Part shown: positions 16,432 to 26,832 of the stretch, in pieces | How positions within the stretch are numbered: the stretch's first letter is position 1 | Layout: every line of letters starts with the position of its first letter | Assembly (NCBI RefSeq): GCF_014650955.1 | Contig: NZ_BMVY01000034.1 | Span: 1-64,000 of the forward strand | Length of the DNA: 64,000 nt | Direction of reading: 5' to 3' | DNA from: Streptomyces tauricus | Lineage (GTDB): Bacteria; Actinomycetota; Actinomycetes; Streptomycetales; Streptomycetaceae | Notes under the pieces: model-generated | What the model was told of the DNA's origin: nothing | The model's input: only the letters and a program-made list of their open reading frames with translations | The model's database searches: none | Position numbers and translations under genes: made by a program

Positions 16432-18234
16432 TCAGCCTCCGTACGCCCCGGAGGCCGTCAGCCGCAGGGCCGTGTCGATCAGCGGAACATGGCTGAACGC
16501 CTGCGGGAAGTTGCCCACCTGGCGCTTGAGACGCGGGTCCCACTCCTCGGCGAGGAGCCCCAGGTCGTTGCGCAGGGCCAGCAGCTTCTCGAAGAGCTTG
16601 CGGGCCTCGTCCACGCGGCCGATCATCGCGAGGTCGTCCGCCATCCAGAACGAGCAGGCCAGGAACGCGCCCTCGTCGCCCTCCAGGCCGTCCACGCCCG
16701 CGTCGTCGCCCGAGGTGGGGTAGCGCAGGATGAAGCCGTCCGAGGTGGACAGCTCGCGCTGGATGGCCTCGATCGTGCCGATCACGCGCTTGTCGTCCGG
16801 GGGCAGGAAGCCCATCTGCGGGATCAGCAGCAGGGAGGCGTCCAGCTCCTTGGAGCCGTACGACTGCGTGAACGTGTTGCGTTCCTTGTCGTAGCCCTTC
16901 TCGCACACGTCCCGGTGGATGTCGTCGCGCAGCTCGCGCCACTTCTCCAGCGGGCCGTCCGCGTCCCCGGACTCGATGAGCTTGATCGTGCGGTCGACGG
17001 CGACCCAGGCCATCACCTTCGAGTGGACGAAGTGGCGGCGCGGCCCGCGGACCTCCCAGATGCCCTCGTCGGGCTCGTCCCAGTGGTCCTCCAGGTAGCG
17101 GATCAGCTTGAGCTGGAGGAGCGAGGCGTAGTCGTTGCGGGCCAGGCCGGTCATGTGCGCCAGGTGCAGGGCTTCCGTCACCTCGCCGTACACGTCGAGC
17201 TGGAGCTGGTTGGCCGCGCCGTTCCCGACGCGTACGGGGCCGGAGTTCTCGTATCCCGGCAGCCAGTCGAGTTCCGCCTCGCCCAGTTCCCGCTCGCCCG
17301 CGATGCCGTACATGATCTGCAGGTTCTCGGGGTCGCCCGCCACCGCGCGCAGGAGCCACTCGCGCCAGGCGCGGGCCTCCTCGCGGTAGCCGGTGCGCAG
17401 CAGCGACGACAGGGTGATCGCCGCGTCGCGCAGCCAGGTGTAGCGGTAGTCCCAGTTGCGGACCCCGCCGATCTCCTCAGGGAGGGAGGTCGTGGGGGCG
17501 GCGACGATGCCGCCCGTCGGCGCGTACGTCAGCGCCTTCAGGGTGATCAGCGAGCGGACCACGGCCTCGCGGTAGGGCCCGTGGTACGTGCACTGGGCCA
17601 CCCAGTCGTGCCAGAAGTCCTCGGTGGCCTCCAGGGCCTGCTCCGGCTCGGGCAGCGCGGGCGGCTGCTTGTGCGAGGGCTCCCAGGAGATGGTGAACGC
17701 GATCCGCTCACCCGGCGCGACCGTGAAGTCCGAGTACGTCGTCAGCGCCTTGCCGTACGTCTCGCACTCCGTGTCGAACCACACGGAGTCGGGGCCGGCG
17801 ACGGCCACCGTCCGCCCCTCGTGCTTGTGCACCCACGGCACCACACGCCCGTACGAGAAGCGCATCCGCAGGGCGGAGCGCATCGGGACGCGGCCCGTGA
17901 CGCCCTCGACGATCCGGATCAGCTGGGGGGCGCCGTCACGCGGGGGCATGAAATCGGTCACCCGGACCGTGCCGCGTGAGGTGTCCCACTCGGATTCGAG
18001 GATCAGCGAGTCGCCGCGGTAGCGGCGGCGGACCGCTCTCGGCGGTTCGGCGTCGGCGGCGTGCGCGGGGCCCAGCCGCCAGAAGCCGTGCTCCTCCGTG
18101 CCGAGCAGTCCCGCGAAGACGGCGTGGGAGTCGAAGCGGGGGAGGCACAGCCAGTCCACCGTGCCGTCCCTGCAGACCAGCGCGGCCGTCTGCATGTCTC
18201 CGATAAGTGCGTAGTCTTCGATGCGCCCGGCCAC
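16432..18234 (-). CDS. Glycoside hydrolase family 15 protein (glucoamylase/trehalase-like)
   Basis: 600 residues. The N-terminal part is a beta-sandwich starting GRIEDYALIGDMQTAALV, with the GTVDWLCLPRFDS block. The (alpha/alpha)6 barrel has NWDYRYTWLRDAA near residue 290, WLPGYENSGPVRVGNGA and FLACSFWMADDLA. GH15 enzymes invert alpha-glucosidic bonds, and close mycobacterial relatives are trehalases. Trehalose or malto-oligosaccharide breakdown is therefore likely but not proven. GTG 18234 is preferred for GGAG 6 nt upstream; GTG 18258 would add 8 residues. It ends 87 bp upstream of the pucR-type gene on the same strand. Confidence 0.88.
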   Translation of the reverse strand: MAGRIEDYALIGDMQTAALVCRDGTVDWLCLPRFDSHAVFAGLLGTEEHGFWRLGPAHAADAEPPRAVRRRYRGDSLILESEWDTSRGTVRVTDFMPPRDGAPQLIRIVEGVTGRVPMRSALRMRFSYGRVVPWVHKHEGRTVAVAGPDSVWFDTECETYGKALTTYSDFTVAPGERIAFTISWEPSHKQPPALPEPEQALEATEDFWHDWVAQCTYHGPYREAVVRSLITLKALTYAPTGGIVAAPTTSLPEEIGGVRNWDYRYTWLRDAAITLSSLLRTGYREEARAWREWLLRAVAGDPENLQIMYGIAGERELGEAELDWLPGYENSGPVRVGNGAANQLQLDVYGEVTEALHLAHMTGLARNDYASLLQLKLIRYLEDHWDEPDEGIWEVRGPRRHFVHSKVMAWVAVDRTIKLIESGDADGPLEKWRELRDDIHRDVCEKGYDKERNTFTQSYGSKELDASLLLIPQMGFLPPDDKRVIGTIEAIQRELSTSDGFILRYPTSGDDAGVDGLEGDEGAFLACSFWMADDLAMIGRVDEARKLFEKLLALRNDLGLLAEEWDPRLKRQVGNFPQAFSHVPLIDTALRLTASGAYGG

Positions 18235-18727
18235 GTGCAACTCCAGTCGAACGGCCACGTCGCCCCGAGGGGGCGGTGTTCTTGCGGTCAGAGGATCATT
18301 GGTAAAGCGTCGTTGCGGAACGTCAGTTGTCGCGTGTCACGCATGTCAATGGTTGCAGCGATTGTCTTCGCGAGGCGAACCGACGAGCTCTTGGCCCAGG
18401 AATACCGGCGGGGTGGTGCCGTTTGCCGGCCTGGCTCGGCAGCGAGTGTCCGAGCAGGATACGACGCACGATGATGTTCCGCGCGCCCCTCCCGACAACC
18501 CGCCTGGTCCGAACGAGTGAGCACAGGTGTGGCGCGTGTCGGCCTGTGCGCGGAGCGTGGCCGGAAGCGACCTCCTCGCGTCGCTGATACCCTGGTAGCC
18601 CGTGGACCGGTGGACGCCCGAGCAGGAAAAGGGACCCCCGAACCGCAGCGACGGCACCGCCGGAAACCTCCGGGCCGGGCAGCCGTACCGCAACCGAAAC
18701 CGCGACCACGGGAGCCCCCTCTTGGCC
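18235..18727. promoter_or_regulatory. Divergent intergenic region between GH15 and pyrG
   Basis: 493 bp with no supported gene. On the minus strand TTGACA (18349-18344) could be the -35 of the GH15 gene, with a weak TGACGT 18 nt on. On the plus strand a GATACCCT segment near 18589 could be a pyrG -10, leaving a ~130-nt leader. No pyrimidine-run attenuator of the Bacillus type is visible. Confidence 0.35.
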
Positions 18728-20395
18728 ATGCCGCCCGCTGCTTTCCGAAGCAGCACAGCCACGACGACCAAGCACATCTTCGTCACCGGGGGTGTCGCCT
18801 CCTCCCTCGGCAAGGGCCTGACCGCCTCCAGCCTGGGCGCGCTGCTCAAGGCACGGGGTCTGCGGGTCACCATGCAGAAGCTCGACCCGTATCTGAACGT
18901 CGACCCCGGCACGATGAACCCCTTCCAGCACGGTGAGGTGTTCGTCACCAACGACGGGGCCGAGACCGACCTCGACATCGGGCACTACGAGCGGTTCCTC
19001 GACGTCGACCTCGACGGCTCCGCCAACGTCACGACCGGGCAGGTGTACTCCACGGTCATCGCCAAGGAGCGGCGCGGCGAGTACCTCGGTGACACCGTGC
19101 AGGTCATCCCGCACATCACGAACGAGATCAAGCACCGCATCCGCCGGATGGCCACCGACGACGTCGACGTCGTCATCACGGAGGTCGGCGGCACGGTCGG
19201 CGACATCGAGTCCCTGCCGTTCCTGGAGACGGTCCGCCAGGTCCGTCACGAGGTCGGCCGCGACAACGTGTTCGTGGTCCACATCTCGCTCCTCCCGTAC
19301 ATCGGCCCCTCCGGGGAGCTGAAGACGAAGCCGACCCAGCACTCGGTTGCGGCCCTGCGCAACATCGGTATCCAGCCGGACGCGATCGTCCTGCGCGCCG
19401 ACCGCGAGGTGCCCACCGCGATCAAGCGCAAGATCTCGCTGATGTGCGACGTCGACGAGGCGGCCGTCGTGGCCTGTCCCGACGCCCGCTCGATCTACGA
19501 CATCCCGAAGGTCCTGCACACCGAGGGCCTGGACGCGTACGTCGTGCGCAAGCTGGACCTGCCCTTCCGTGACGTGGACTGGTCGACCTGGGGCGATCTG
19601 CTCGACCGCGTCCACAATCCGCTGCACGAGATCCACATGGCGCTCGTCGGCAAGTACATCGACCTGCCCGACGCCTACCTCTCGGTCACCGAGGCGCTGC
19701 GCGCGGGCGGTTTCGCCAACAAGGCCCGGGTGAAGATCAAGTGGGTCGCCTCGGACGACTGCAAGACCCCGGCGGGCGCCGCCAAGCAGCTCGGTGACGT
19801 CGACGCGATCTGCATCCCCGGCGGCTTCGGCGACCGCGGTGTGGCCGGCAAGGTCGGCGCGATCCAGTACGCCCGCGAGAACAAGATCCCGCTGCTGGGC
19901 CTGTGCCTGGGTCTGCAGTGCGTCGTGATCGAGGCCGCGCGCAACCTCGCCGACATCGCGGACGCCAACTCCACCGAGTTCGACTCCGCGACCGGCCACC
20001 CCGTCATCTCCACGATGGCCGAGCAGCTGGACATCGTCGCGGGCGACGGTGACATGGGCGGCACGATGCGCCTGGGCATGTACCCCGCCAAGCTCGCCGA
20101 GGGCTCGATCGTGCGCGAGGTGTACGACGGCAAGGAGTACGTCGAGGAGCGGCACCGCCACCGCTACGAGGTGAACAACTCCTACCGCGCCGAGCTGGAG
20201 AAGAAGGCCGGTCTGCAGTTCTCCGGCACCTCCCCGGACGGCAAGCTGGTGGAGTTCCTGGAGTACCCGCGCGAGATCCACCCCTACCTGGTCGCGACCC
20301 AGGCGCACCCCGAGTTGCGCTCGCGTCCCACCCGGCCGCACCCGCTGTTCGCGGGCCTGGTCAAGGCCGCGGTGGAGCGCAAGACGGCCAAGTAG
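18728..20395 (+). CDS. pyrG: CTP synthase (glutamine-hydrolysing)
   Basis: 555 residues. The N-terminal amidoligase has the P-loop GGVASSLGKGLTASSLG near residue 20, then MQKLDPYLNVDPGTMNP and EVGGTVGDIES. The class I glutamine amidotransferase domain has LLGLCLGLQ (nucleophile Cys near residue 395) and a C-terminal THPE-type segment seen as TQAHPELRSRPT. It makes CTP from UTP, ATP and glutamine, the last step of pyrimidine nucleotide synthesis. The ATG at 18728 gives the MPPAAF start. A TTG at 18722 sits 7 nt after GGAG and is an alternative. A hairpin with TTTT follows. Confidence 0.97.
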   Translation: MPPAAFRSSTATTTKHIFVTGGVASSLGKGLTASSLGALLKARGLRVTMQKLDPYLNVDPGTMNPFQHGEVFVTNDGAETDLDIGHYERFLDVDLDGSANVTTGQVYSTVIAKERRGEYLGDTVQVIPHITNEIKHRIRRMATDDVDVVITEVGGTVGDIESLPFLETVRQVRHEVGRDNVFVVHISLLPYIGPSGELKTKPTQHSVAALRNIGIQPDAIVLRADREVPTAIKRKISLMCDVDEAAVVACPDARSIYDIPKVLHTEGLDAYVVRKLDLPFRDVDWSTWGDLLDRVHNPLHEIHMALVGKYIDLPDAYLSVTEALRAGGFANKARVKIKWVASDDCKTPAGAAKQLGDVDAICIPGGFGDRGVAGKVGAIQYARENKIPLLGLCLGLQCVVIEAARNLADIADANSTEFDSATGHPVISTMAEQLDIVAGDGDMGGTMRLGMYPAKLAEGSIVREVYDGKEYVEERHRHRYEVNNSYRAELEKKAGLQFSGTSPDGKLVEFLEYPREIHPYLVATQAHPELRSRPTRPHPLFAGLVKAAVERKTAK

Positions 20396-20414
20396 GACGA
20401 GGGTTGTACGGTTG

Positions 20415-20452
20415 CCGGGGTACGTGTCTTTTGGGGCGCGTGCCCCGGTTTT
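20415..20452 (+). terminator. Terminator-like hairpin after pyrG
   Basis: A 10-bp stem (20415-20424 with 20439-20448, one G-U) and 14-nt loop, followed by TTTT at 20449-20452. It lies between pyrG and the NUDIX gene. Confidence 0.5.
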
Positions 20453-20510
20453 CGCCGTGTGGGATTTCCGGTGCGGCACAGGTTCCGTGTGTGTGGGAGG
20501 GCAAGTCGAC

Positions 20511-21137
20511 ATGACCATCAAGGACACCGCCGAGGAGTGGGAGGTCAGGGCGACCGCGACCCCGTTCACCGGCAACAAGACCTCCGTGCGCACCGACGAC
20601 GTGGTCATGCCCGACGGATCGGTCGCCCGGCGCGACTACCAGGTGCACCCCGGCTCGGTGGCCGTCCTCGCCCTCGACGACGAGGGCCGCGCCCTGGTCA
20701 TCCGCCAGTACCGGCACCCCGTGCGGCACAAGCTCTGGGAGATCCCGGCCGGTCTGCTCGACATCCCGGGCGAGAACCCCCTCCATGCCGCACAGCGCGA
20801 GCTGTACGAGGAGGCGCACGTCAAGGCCGAGGACTGGCGGGTGCTCACCGACGTGTACACCACGCCCGGCGGCTGCGACGAGGCCGTCCGGATCTTCCTG
20901 GCCCGCGATCTCTCCGAGGCTGAGGGGCAGCGCTTCGAGGTCGAGGACGAGGAGGCCGACATGGAGCTCTCCCGAGTCCCGGTCGACGAGCTCGTACGCG
21001 GTGTCCTCGCCGGCGAGCTGCACAACAACTGCCTCGTCGTGGGTGTCCTCGCGCTGACCGCCGCCCGCAGCGGTGACGGCCTGGACGCCCTGCGCCCCGC
21101 CGAGGCCCCGTGGCCCGCACGCCCGTTCGAGGCGTGA
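20511..21137 (+). CDS. NUDIX hydrolase, ADP-ribose pyrophosphatase-like
   Basis: 208 residues. EIPAGLLDIPGE and the Nudix helix RELYEEAHV (near residue 100) define the fold. The surrounding RQYRHPV and TTPGGCDEAV are typical of ADP-ribose pyrophosphatases, which cleave ADP-ribose to AMP and ribose-5-phosphate. The conserved Gly of the Nudix box is His here (EEAHV), while the metal-binding Glu pair is kept. The ATG at 20511 has GGGAGG ~10 nt upstream. The pyrG-NUDIX pair is conserved in mycobacteria. Confidence 0.9.
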   Translation: MTIKDTAEEWEVRATATPFTGNKTSVRTDDVVMPDGSVARRDYQVHPGSVAVLALDDEGRALVIRQYRHPVRHKLWEIPAGLLDIPGENPLHAAQRELYEEAHVKAEDWRVLTDVYTTPGGCDEAVRIFLARDLSEAEGQRFEVEDEEADMELSRVPVDELVRGVLAGELHNNCLVVGVLALTAARSGDGLDALRPAEAPWPARPFEA

Positions 21138-21172
21138 TCCACTTCTGAGCCCTTTCTGATCCACTTCTGAGC
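21135..21172. repeat. Tandem 16-bp duplication at the NUDIX stop codon
   Basis: TGATCCACTTCTGAGC occurs at 21135-21150 and again at 21157-21172 (22-bp period). The first copy begins with the stop codon of the NUDIX gene. Confidence 0.85.
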
Positions 21173-21330
21173 GCGCAATCGGCCCACCGATGTGAACATC
21201 GCCTGATCCGATCGGGGGATCCGCCCGCCGCGCTCCGCACGGATCGTCGCAGAGCGTGAACTAGGCTCTGAAAACGCCCCGTCCGGAGTCCCGGCGGGCT
21301 TGCGCGCGCAGTGGGACGGGAGTGTGGCCC

Positions 21331-23412
21331 GTGACGGATCAGGCGGTGGATGCCGGCGGCACGACGGTGTCGGAGAAGGGGCGGCGCCCGGCTGCCGCGT
21401 CCGCCCTCACGGGGAGTCAGTTCCTCGGCCGTACAAGAGAGTTGAAGGAACTGCGGGCCGACATCGACCGCGCGGGGCTGGACACCCTCGCCGGCCGCAA
21501 GGCGCCCCGCGCGCGAGTGCTGCTGATCGCCGGCAGACCCGGATCCGGCCGCACCGCGCTCGCCGAGGAGCTCGTACGGCAGGTCGCGGACAGTTACCCG
21601 GACGGTGTCCTGCGGGCCCGGCTCACCGAGCCGGACGGCACCCCCGTACCGACCGAACGAACCGCCCGTGACCTGCTCACCGCACTCGAACTGCGGGCCC
21701 CGGCCGGAGCGGACGAGGACGACCTCTCCGAGCGGCTGCGTGAGGCGCTGGCGACCCGCAGGACCGTGCTCCTGCTCGACGACGCGGCCGACGCGGAACA
21801 GGTCGACGCGCTCCTCCCGGAGACCCCCGACTGCCTCGTCGTCGCCGTCTCCGGCGGGCCCCTGACCGGGATCGCGGACGTCCGCCCCTGCACCCTCGGC
21901 GGCATGGACACCAAGTCCGCCCTCGAACTCCTGGAGCGGTACACCGGCTCCGTACGCATCACCGTGGACCCGCGCGCCGCCGAAGGACTCGTGGAGATCT
22001 GCGCGGCCCAGCCCGCCGCGCTCGTCCTCGCCGGGGCCTGGCTCGCCCACCGGCCCAAGTCGGCCGTCGCGGATCTCGCCAAGCAGTTGCACACCGACGG
22101 TGACGACGGCCCGATCCTGGAACGCGTCTTCCGGCTCACGTACACCGCCCTGCCCTCGACCGCCGCGCGGATACTGCGACTGCTCTCGCTCGCCCCCGCC
22201 GGGCTCGTCGACCCGCACACCGCGTCCGCGCTCGCCGGCTGCTCGGTCGGCGCCGCCCGCACCACCCTGGACGACTTCACCGCACTCGGCCTCGTCCGGG
22301 CCGTCGAGTCGCCGCTGCCGCAGTACGAGGTGCCCGGCTGCCTGTTGCCGCTGCTGCGCTCGCTCACCGAGACCGAGGACCGCGCCGCCGAACTGCAGCT
22401 GGCCCGCGCCCGCATGCTGGAGCGGACCGTACGGCTCCTGGTGTCGTGCCGGGCGATCACCGAGACCGACAGCTCGCCCGCCCGCGAGAAACTCGCCGGG
22501 ATGCCCCGCGCGCTGCGCTTTCCCAACCCCCGCGCCGCCGCCGACTGGCTGCGCATCCGGCAGCCCGCGCTGCTGGCCGCCGCCCGCCTCGCGGTCTCGG
22601 ACGGCGAGCTGGACACCCTGGCCCGCCGTCTGATGGCCGCCCTGGTCAGAGCACTGGTCGCGCATGTCGGTACGCAGGCCGCGGCGCCCGAGCTGTACGG
22701 CATCCACCGGCTCGTGCTGGACGTCGCCGAACGCCGGAACCTGCCCCGCGAGAAGGCCGCGGCACTGCTGAACCTCGCCGACCTGGACGCCCAGACGGGC
22801 CGTACGACGGACGCGCTGGCCCGCTACCGGGCCGCTCTGGACGCCGGACGCGAGGCAAACGACCCGTACGCGACCGGCCGCGCGATGGAATCCGTAGGCG
22901 GCGCCCACCAGGAGCTCGGCGACTACGACCGGGCCGCCGACTGGTACGGCCGCGCGCTCGCCCAGCGGCTCGCCCGCGACGAGCGCGCGGACGCGGCCAG
23001 ACTGCACGGCCGGATCGCCACCGTGCACACCTACGCGGGCCGCTACGGCGAGGCGCTGCGCAACTGGCGCTCCGCGGTCACCGGGTACCGCAGGACCGGC
23101 GATGTGGCGGGCCAGGCACGGGCGTTGAGCGAGATGGCGCGGGTGCAGGAGTACGCGGGCCGGCCCGAGGAATCCCTCGCCACCTGCCAGGAGGCGGCCA
23201 ACTGGGCGCGCCGCGCCGACGACGTCCGGCTGCAGGCCGCGCTGCAGCTGCGGCTGGCCGACACCCTCGACCGGCTGGGGGACCCCGCGGCCGCCCGGCT
23301 GCACCGCACCGCCGCCGAACGAATGCTGGGCGATGAGCTCCCGGAGAGCGCATCAACCAGGGAACAAGACCGCAACGCCTGCGAAATCCGTAGCACAGCC
23401 GAAAAAGATTGA
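21331..23412 (+). CDS. STAND-like ATPase with C-terminal TPR repeats
   Basis: 693 residues. The N-terminal NB-ARC/AAA-like domain has FLGRTRELKELRADI, a P-loop GRPGSGRT near residue 68 and a Walker B TVLLLDDAADAEQV. A helical/winged-helix section follows (~260-430), then TPR-like repeats (~450-670: EKAAALLNLADLDAQTGR, AMESVGGAHQELGDYDRA, EMARVQEYAGRPEESL). STAND proteins are signalling switches that oligomerise on nucleotide binding. The P-loop Lys is Arg (codon CGC), so ATP turnover may be altered. There is no DNA-binding domain, unlike AfsR-type relatives. GTG 21331 has GGGAG 8 nt upstream. It lies between NUDIX and ald. Confidence 0.8.
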   Translation: MTDQAVDAGGTTVSEKGRRPAAASALTGSQFLGRTRELKELRADIDRAGLDTLAGRKAPRARVLLIAGRPGSGRTALAEELVRQVADSYPDGVLRARLTEPDGTPVPTERTARDLLTALELRAPAGADEDDLSERLREALATRRTVLLLDDAADAEQVDALLPETPDCLVVAVSGGPLTGIADVRPCTLGGMDTKSALELLERYTGSVRITVDPRAAEGLVEICAAQPAALVLAGAWLAHRPKSAVADLAKQLHTDGDDGPILERVFRLTYTALPSTAARILRLLSLAPAGLVDPHTASALAGCSVGAARTTLDDFTALGLVRAVESPLPQYEVPGCLLPLLRSLTETEDRAAELQLARARMLERTVRLLVSCRAITETDSSPAREKLAGMPRALRFPNPRAAADWLRIRQPALLAAARLAVSDGELDTLARRLMAALVRALVAHVGTQAAAPELYGIHRLVLDVAERRNLPREKAAALLNLADLDAQTGRTTDALARYRAALDAGREANDPYATGRAMESVGGAHQELGDYDRAADWYGRALAQRLARDERADAARLHGRIATVHTYAGRYGEALRNWRSAVTGYRRTGDVAGQARALSEMARVQEYAGRPEESLATCQEAANWARRADDVRLQAALQLRLADTLDRLGDPAAARLHRTAAERMLGDELPESASTREQDRNACEIRSTAEKD

Positions 23413-23587
23413 TGCATTGAAAGGCTAGACAGAGAGAATCCCTTCATTAGACTGGCTCCGCCGCGTCTTTTCGTGGTGTTCCCCGGTGTGCTCCCGTGCA
23501 TCCGGGTATGTCAGGCATCGTCACGGTGTGCGCTGCCTGCCCCAGGTCTCTCCTGAATCCCTTCTGAGCCAAGGAACCGTGATCGAC

Positions 23588-24703
<1,116 letters not shown>

Positions 24704-25084
24704 GGTCCCGGCCGGATTCGTCCCGCTTCGGCGGCAGGCTTCTCCACCGACAAAAGGCGATACGTCAACACGACTCGTCAACATCGCACGTACGGCCGGA
24801 CCTTGTCCCACAGGGCCCGGCCGGATGTGTGTCGAGTCACTTTGCGAGACTCGTTCAACTCGCCTCGAACGTAACCCTTCAACCGTTTCGCACACCCCTG
24901 AAACCTGCCGTGCGACGCCCTTACGCCCTTGACAGAGGGGTGTTCCGTTGCCGACACATCGGGCCGGGTCCGGCGGATTGTGTTGCTGCGGAGCGGTGAC
25001 ACGCCATAGAGTCGCCAACCGTCGGCATGGTGCCACGCTGACCTATCGAGAAGTTTCCTGGTCACCAAGGAGGTAAGACGACTT
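24704..25084 (+). promoter_or_regulatory. parA-operon upstream region with predicted promoter
   Basis: 381 bp without a gene. It holds a candidate vegetative promoter, TTGCTG (24983-24988), 18 nt, TAGAGT (25007-25012), then a ~65-nt leader ending in a perfect AAGGAGGT (25067-25074). A separate TTGACA at 24929-24934 lacks a good partner. Inverted repeats near ald (CGAGTC 24833-24838 with GACTCG 24848-24853) may end the ald transcript. Confidence 0.5.
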
Positions 25085-26254
25085 GTGAATGAGTCGACAT
25101 TTACTCCCGGGGGTGGTCAACCAGGAATGCCTGCGCAGGGCTCAAGGCCAACGGGGCTCGAAGCTGTCGGCTCCGTCGCTGTGCGCACCTTCGCAGCCCA
25201 CCAGAGTCCGAAGATGACTCAGACAGCACACCAGAGCATGGATGGCCATCACGTGAACGCCATGGCCGGCAACGGAAGTGGCGAGAACCGCACCCACTTC
25301 GCCGACTACGACGACCTGCCCGAGGGGCATTTCTACGACCCCGACGCCGAGTACGAGCCCGATCCGGAGTACGCGGCCACGCTCGCGCCCGACGCGGCGC
25401 GCCAGCGCCGTGAGCGCATCGGCCCGACCGGGCGCCCGCTGCCGTACTTCCCGATCCCGGGCCCGCTGACCGACCACGGCCCCGCGAAGATCATCGCGAT
25501 GTGCAACCAGAAGGGCGGCGTCGGCAAGACGACGTCGACCATCAACCTGGGTGCGGCACTCGCGGAGTACGGACGCCGGGTCCTGCTCGTCGACTTCGAC
25601 CCGCAGGGCGCGCTGTCCGTGGGCCTCGGAGTCAACCCGATGGAGCTCGACCTCACGGTCTACAACCTGCTCATGGAGCGGGGCATGGCGGCCGACGAGG
25701 TGCTCCTGAAGACCGCGGTTCCGAACATGGACCTGCTGCCCAGCAACATCGACCTGTCCGCCGCCGAGGTTCAGCTGGTGAGCGAGGTCGCCCGCGAGTC
25801 CACACTGCAGCGCGCCCTGAAGCCGCTGATGGCCGACTACGACTACATCGTGATCGACTGTCAGCCCTCGCTGGGCCTGCTCACCGTGAACGCGCTGACG
25901 GCCGCTCACAAGGTGATAGTGCCACTGGAGTGCGAGTTCTTCGCGTTGCGCGGGGTCGCGCTGCTCACCGAGACCATCGAGAAGGTCCAGGAGCGGCTCA
26001 ACCCCGAGCTGGAGCTCGACGGCATCCTCGCCACGATGTACGACTCGCGGACCGTGCACAGCCGTGAGGTGCTCGCGCGCGTGGTCGAGGCGTTCGACGA
26101 TCACGTCTACCACACGGTGATCGGCCGGACCGTCCGCTTCCCGGAGACCACGGTCGCCGGTGAGCCGATCACGACGTACGCTTCCAACTCCGTCGGCGCC
26201 GCCGCCTACCGTCAGCTCGCCAGGGAGGTGCTCGCCCGGTGTCACGCCGAGTGA
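25085..26254 (+). CDS. ParA family ATPase (chromosome-partitioning-like)
   Basis: 389 residues. Residues 1-125 are a disordered extension containing an acidic Tyr/Asp-rich stretch (HFADYDDLPEGHFYDPD). The ParA/MinD domain has the deviant Walker A KGGVGKTT near residue 145, Walker A' VDFDPQGALSVGLG, Walker B YDYIVIDCQPSLG and the downstream LECEFFALRGVALL. It binds ATP and probably dimerises on DNA. It is not the oriC ParA, which lies beside gid/parB; this paralogue leads an operon with an RHH-like gene, scpA and scpB. A perfect Shine-Dalgarno sits 10 nt before GTG. It overlaps the next gene by 16 nt. Confidence 0.9.
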   Translation: MNESTFTPGGGQPGMPAQGSRPTGLEAVGSVAVRTFAAHQSPKMTQTAHQSMDGHHVNAMAGNGSGENRTHFADYDDLPEGHFYDPDAEYEPDPEYAATLAPDAARQRRERIGPTGRPLPYFPIPGPLTDHGPAKIIAMCNQKGGVGKTTSTINLGAALAEYGRRVLLVDFDPQGALSVGLGVNPMELDLTVYNLLMERGMAADEVLLKTAVPNMDLLPSNIDLSAAEVQLVSEVARESTLQRALKPLMADYDYIVIDCQPSLGLLTVNALTAAHKVIVPLECEFFALRGVALLTETIEKVQERLNPELELDGILATMYDSRTVHSREVLARVVEAFDDHVYHTVIGRTVRFPETTVAGEPITTYASNSVGAAAYRQLAREVLARCHAE

Positions 26255-26814
26255 GTCTGCCGGGGGCCGACGAACTGTTCCGTACGACCGGGGGGATGGC
26301 ACTTCAGTCCTCCAGCCCGCGGCGTCCGGCCAACGGCGAGGCGCGGGTGCCCGCTCCGGCGGGCGAGAGCGACGCCGCGGCCGGGGAGGACGGGCCGCAG
26401 TCGGTGCCCGTGCGGGGTGGCGACGGCGAGGGCGACGAACATGTCGCGGCCGACGCCGACTCCGCCGACGGGGAGTCCCGGAGCCGTGGCGCCGCCACGG
26501 CGGACCGTTCCGGGCGACGTCCGGGTCCGCAGGAAGGTTCTGCCGGGGCCCAGCCCCAGTCCCAGTCCCGCAAGCGCGGGCGGGGCTCAGGGCGGCGGCC
26601 CAGCGGGCGCGAGCGGCACGACGAGAAGATCACGGTGTACGTGTCCGCCGAGGAGCTCATGGACCTCGAACACGCGCGGCTGGTGCTGCGCGGGGAGCAC
26701 GGGCTCGCGGTCGACCGCGGGCGGATCGTGCGGGAGGCCGTCGCCGTCGTTCTCGCGGATCTTGAATCGCGCGGCGACGCGAGCATTCTCGTACGACGGT
26801 TGCGTGGGCGGTAG
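26239..26814 (+). CDS. Ribbon-helix-helix-like protein paired with ParA
   Basis: 191 residues. Residues 1-125 are low complexity (Ser, Gly, Asp, Arg) ending in a basic SRKRGRGSGRRPSGRERH patch. Residues ~130-191 form a small domain: strand KITVYVSAEELMDLE, helix HARLVLRGE, helix DRGRIVREAVAVVLADLE, which is the strand-helix-helix order of RHH/CopG DNA-binding proteins. The 16-nt overlap with parA implies tight coupling. By analogy with plasmid ParA-RHH pairs it could be the DNA-binding partner of the ParA, but this is inference. Confidence 0.7.
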   Translation: MSRRVSLPGADELFRTTGGMALQSSSPRRPANGEARVPAPAGESDAAAGEDGPQSVPVRGGDGEGDEHVAADADSADGESRSRGAATADRSGRRPGPQEGSAGAQPQSQSRKRGRGSGRRPSGRERHDEKITVYVSAEELMDLEHARLVLRGEHGLAVDRGRIVREAVAVVLADLESRGDASILVRRLRGR

Positions 26815-26832
26815 GGGTAGCCTTCGACGGTT

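Noticed and set aside
14779..17979. 1066-codon plus-strand frame opposite the PucR and GH15 genes
   Set aside because: It spans two well-supported minus-strand genes, has no domain and reflects GC-skewed codon positions.
24929..24958. TTGACA at 24929 as the parA promoter
   Set aside because: No acceptable -10 lies 16-19 nt downstream; TTGCTG-N18-TAGAGT closer to the gene fits better.
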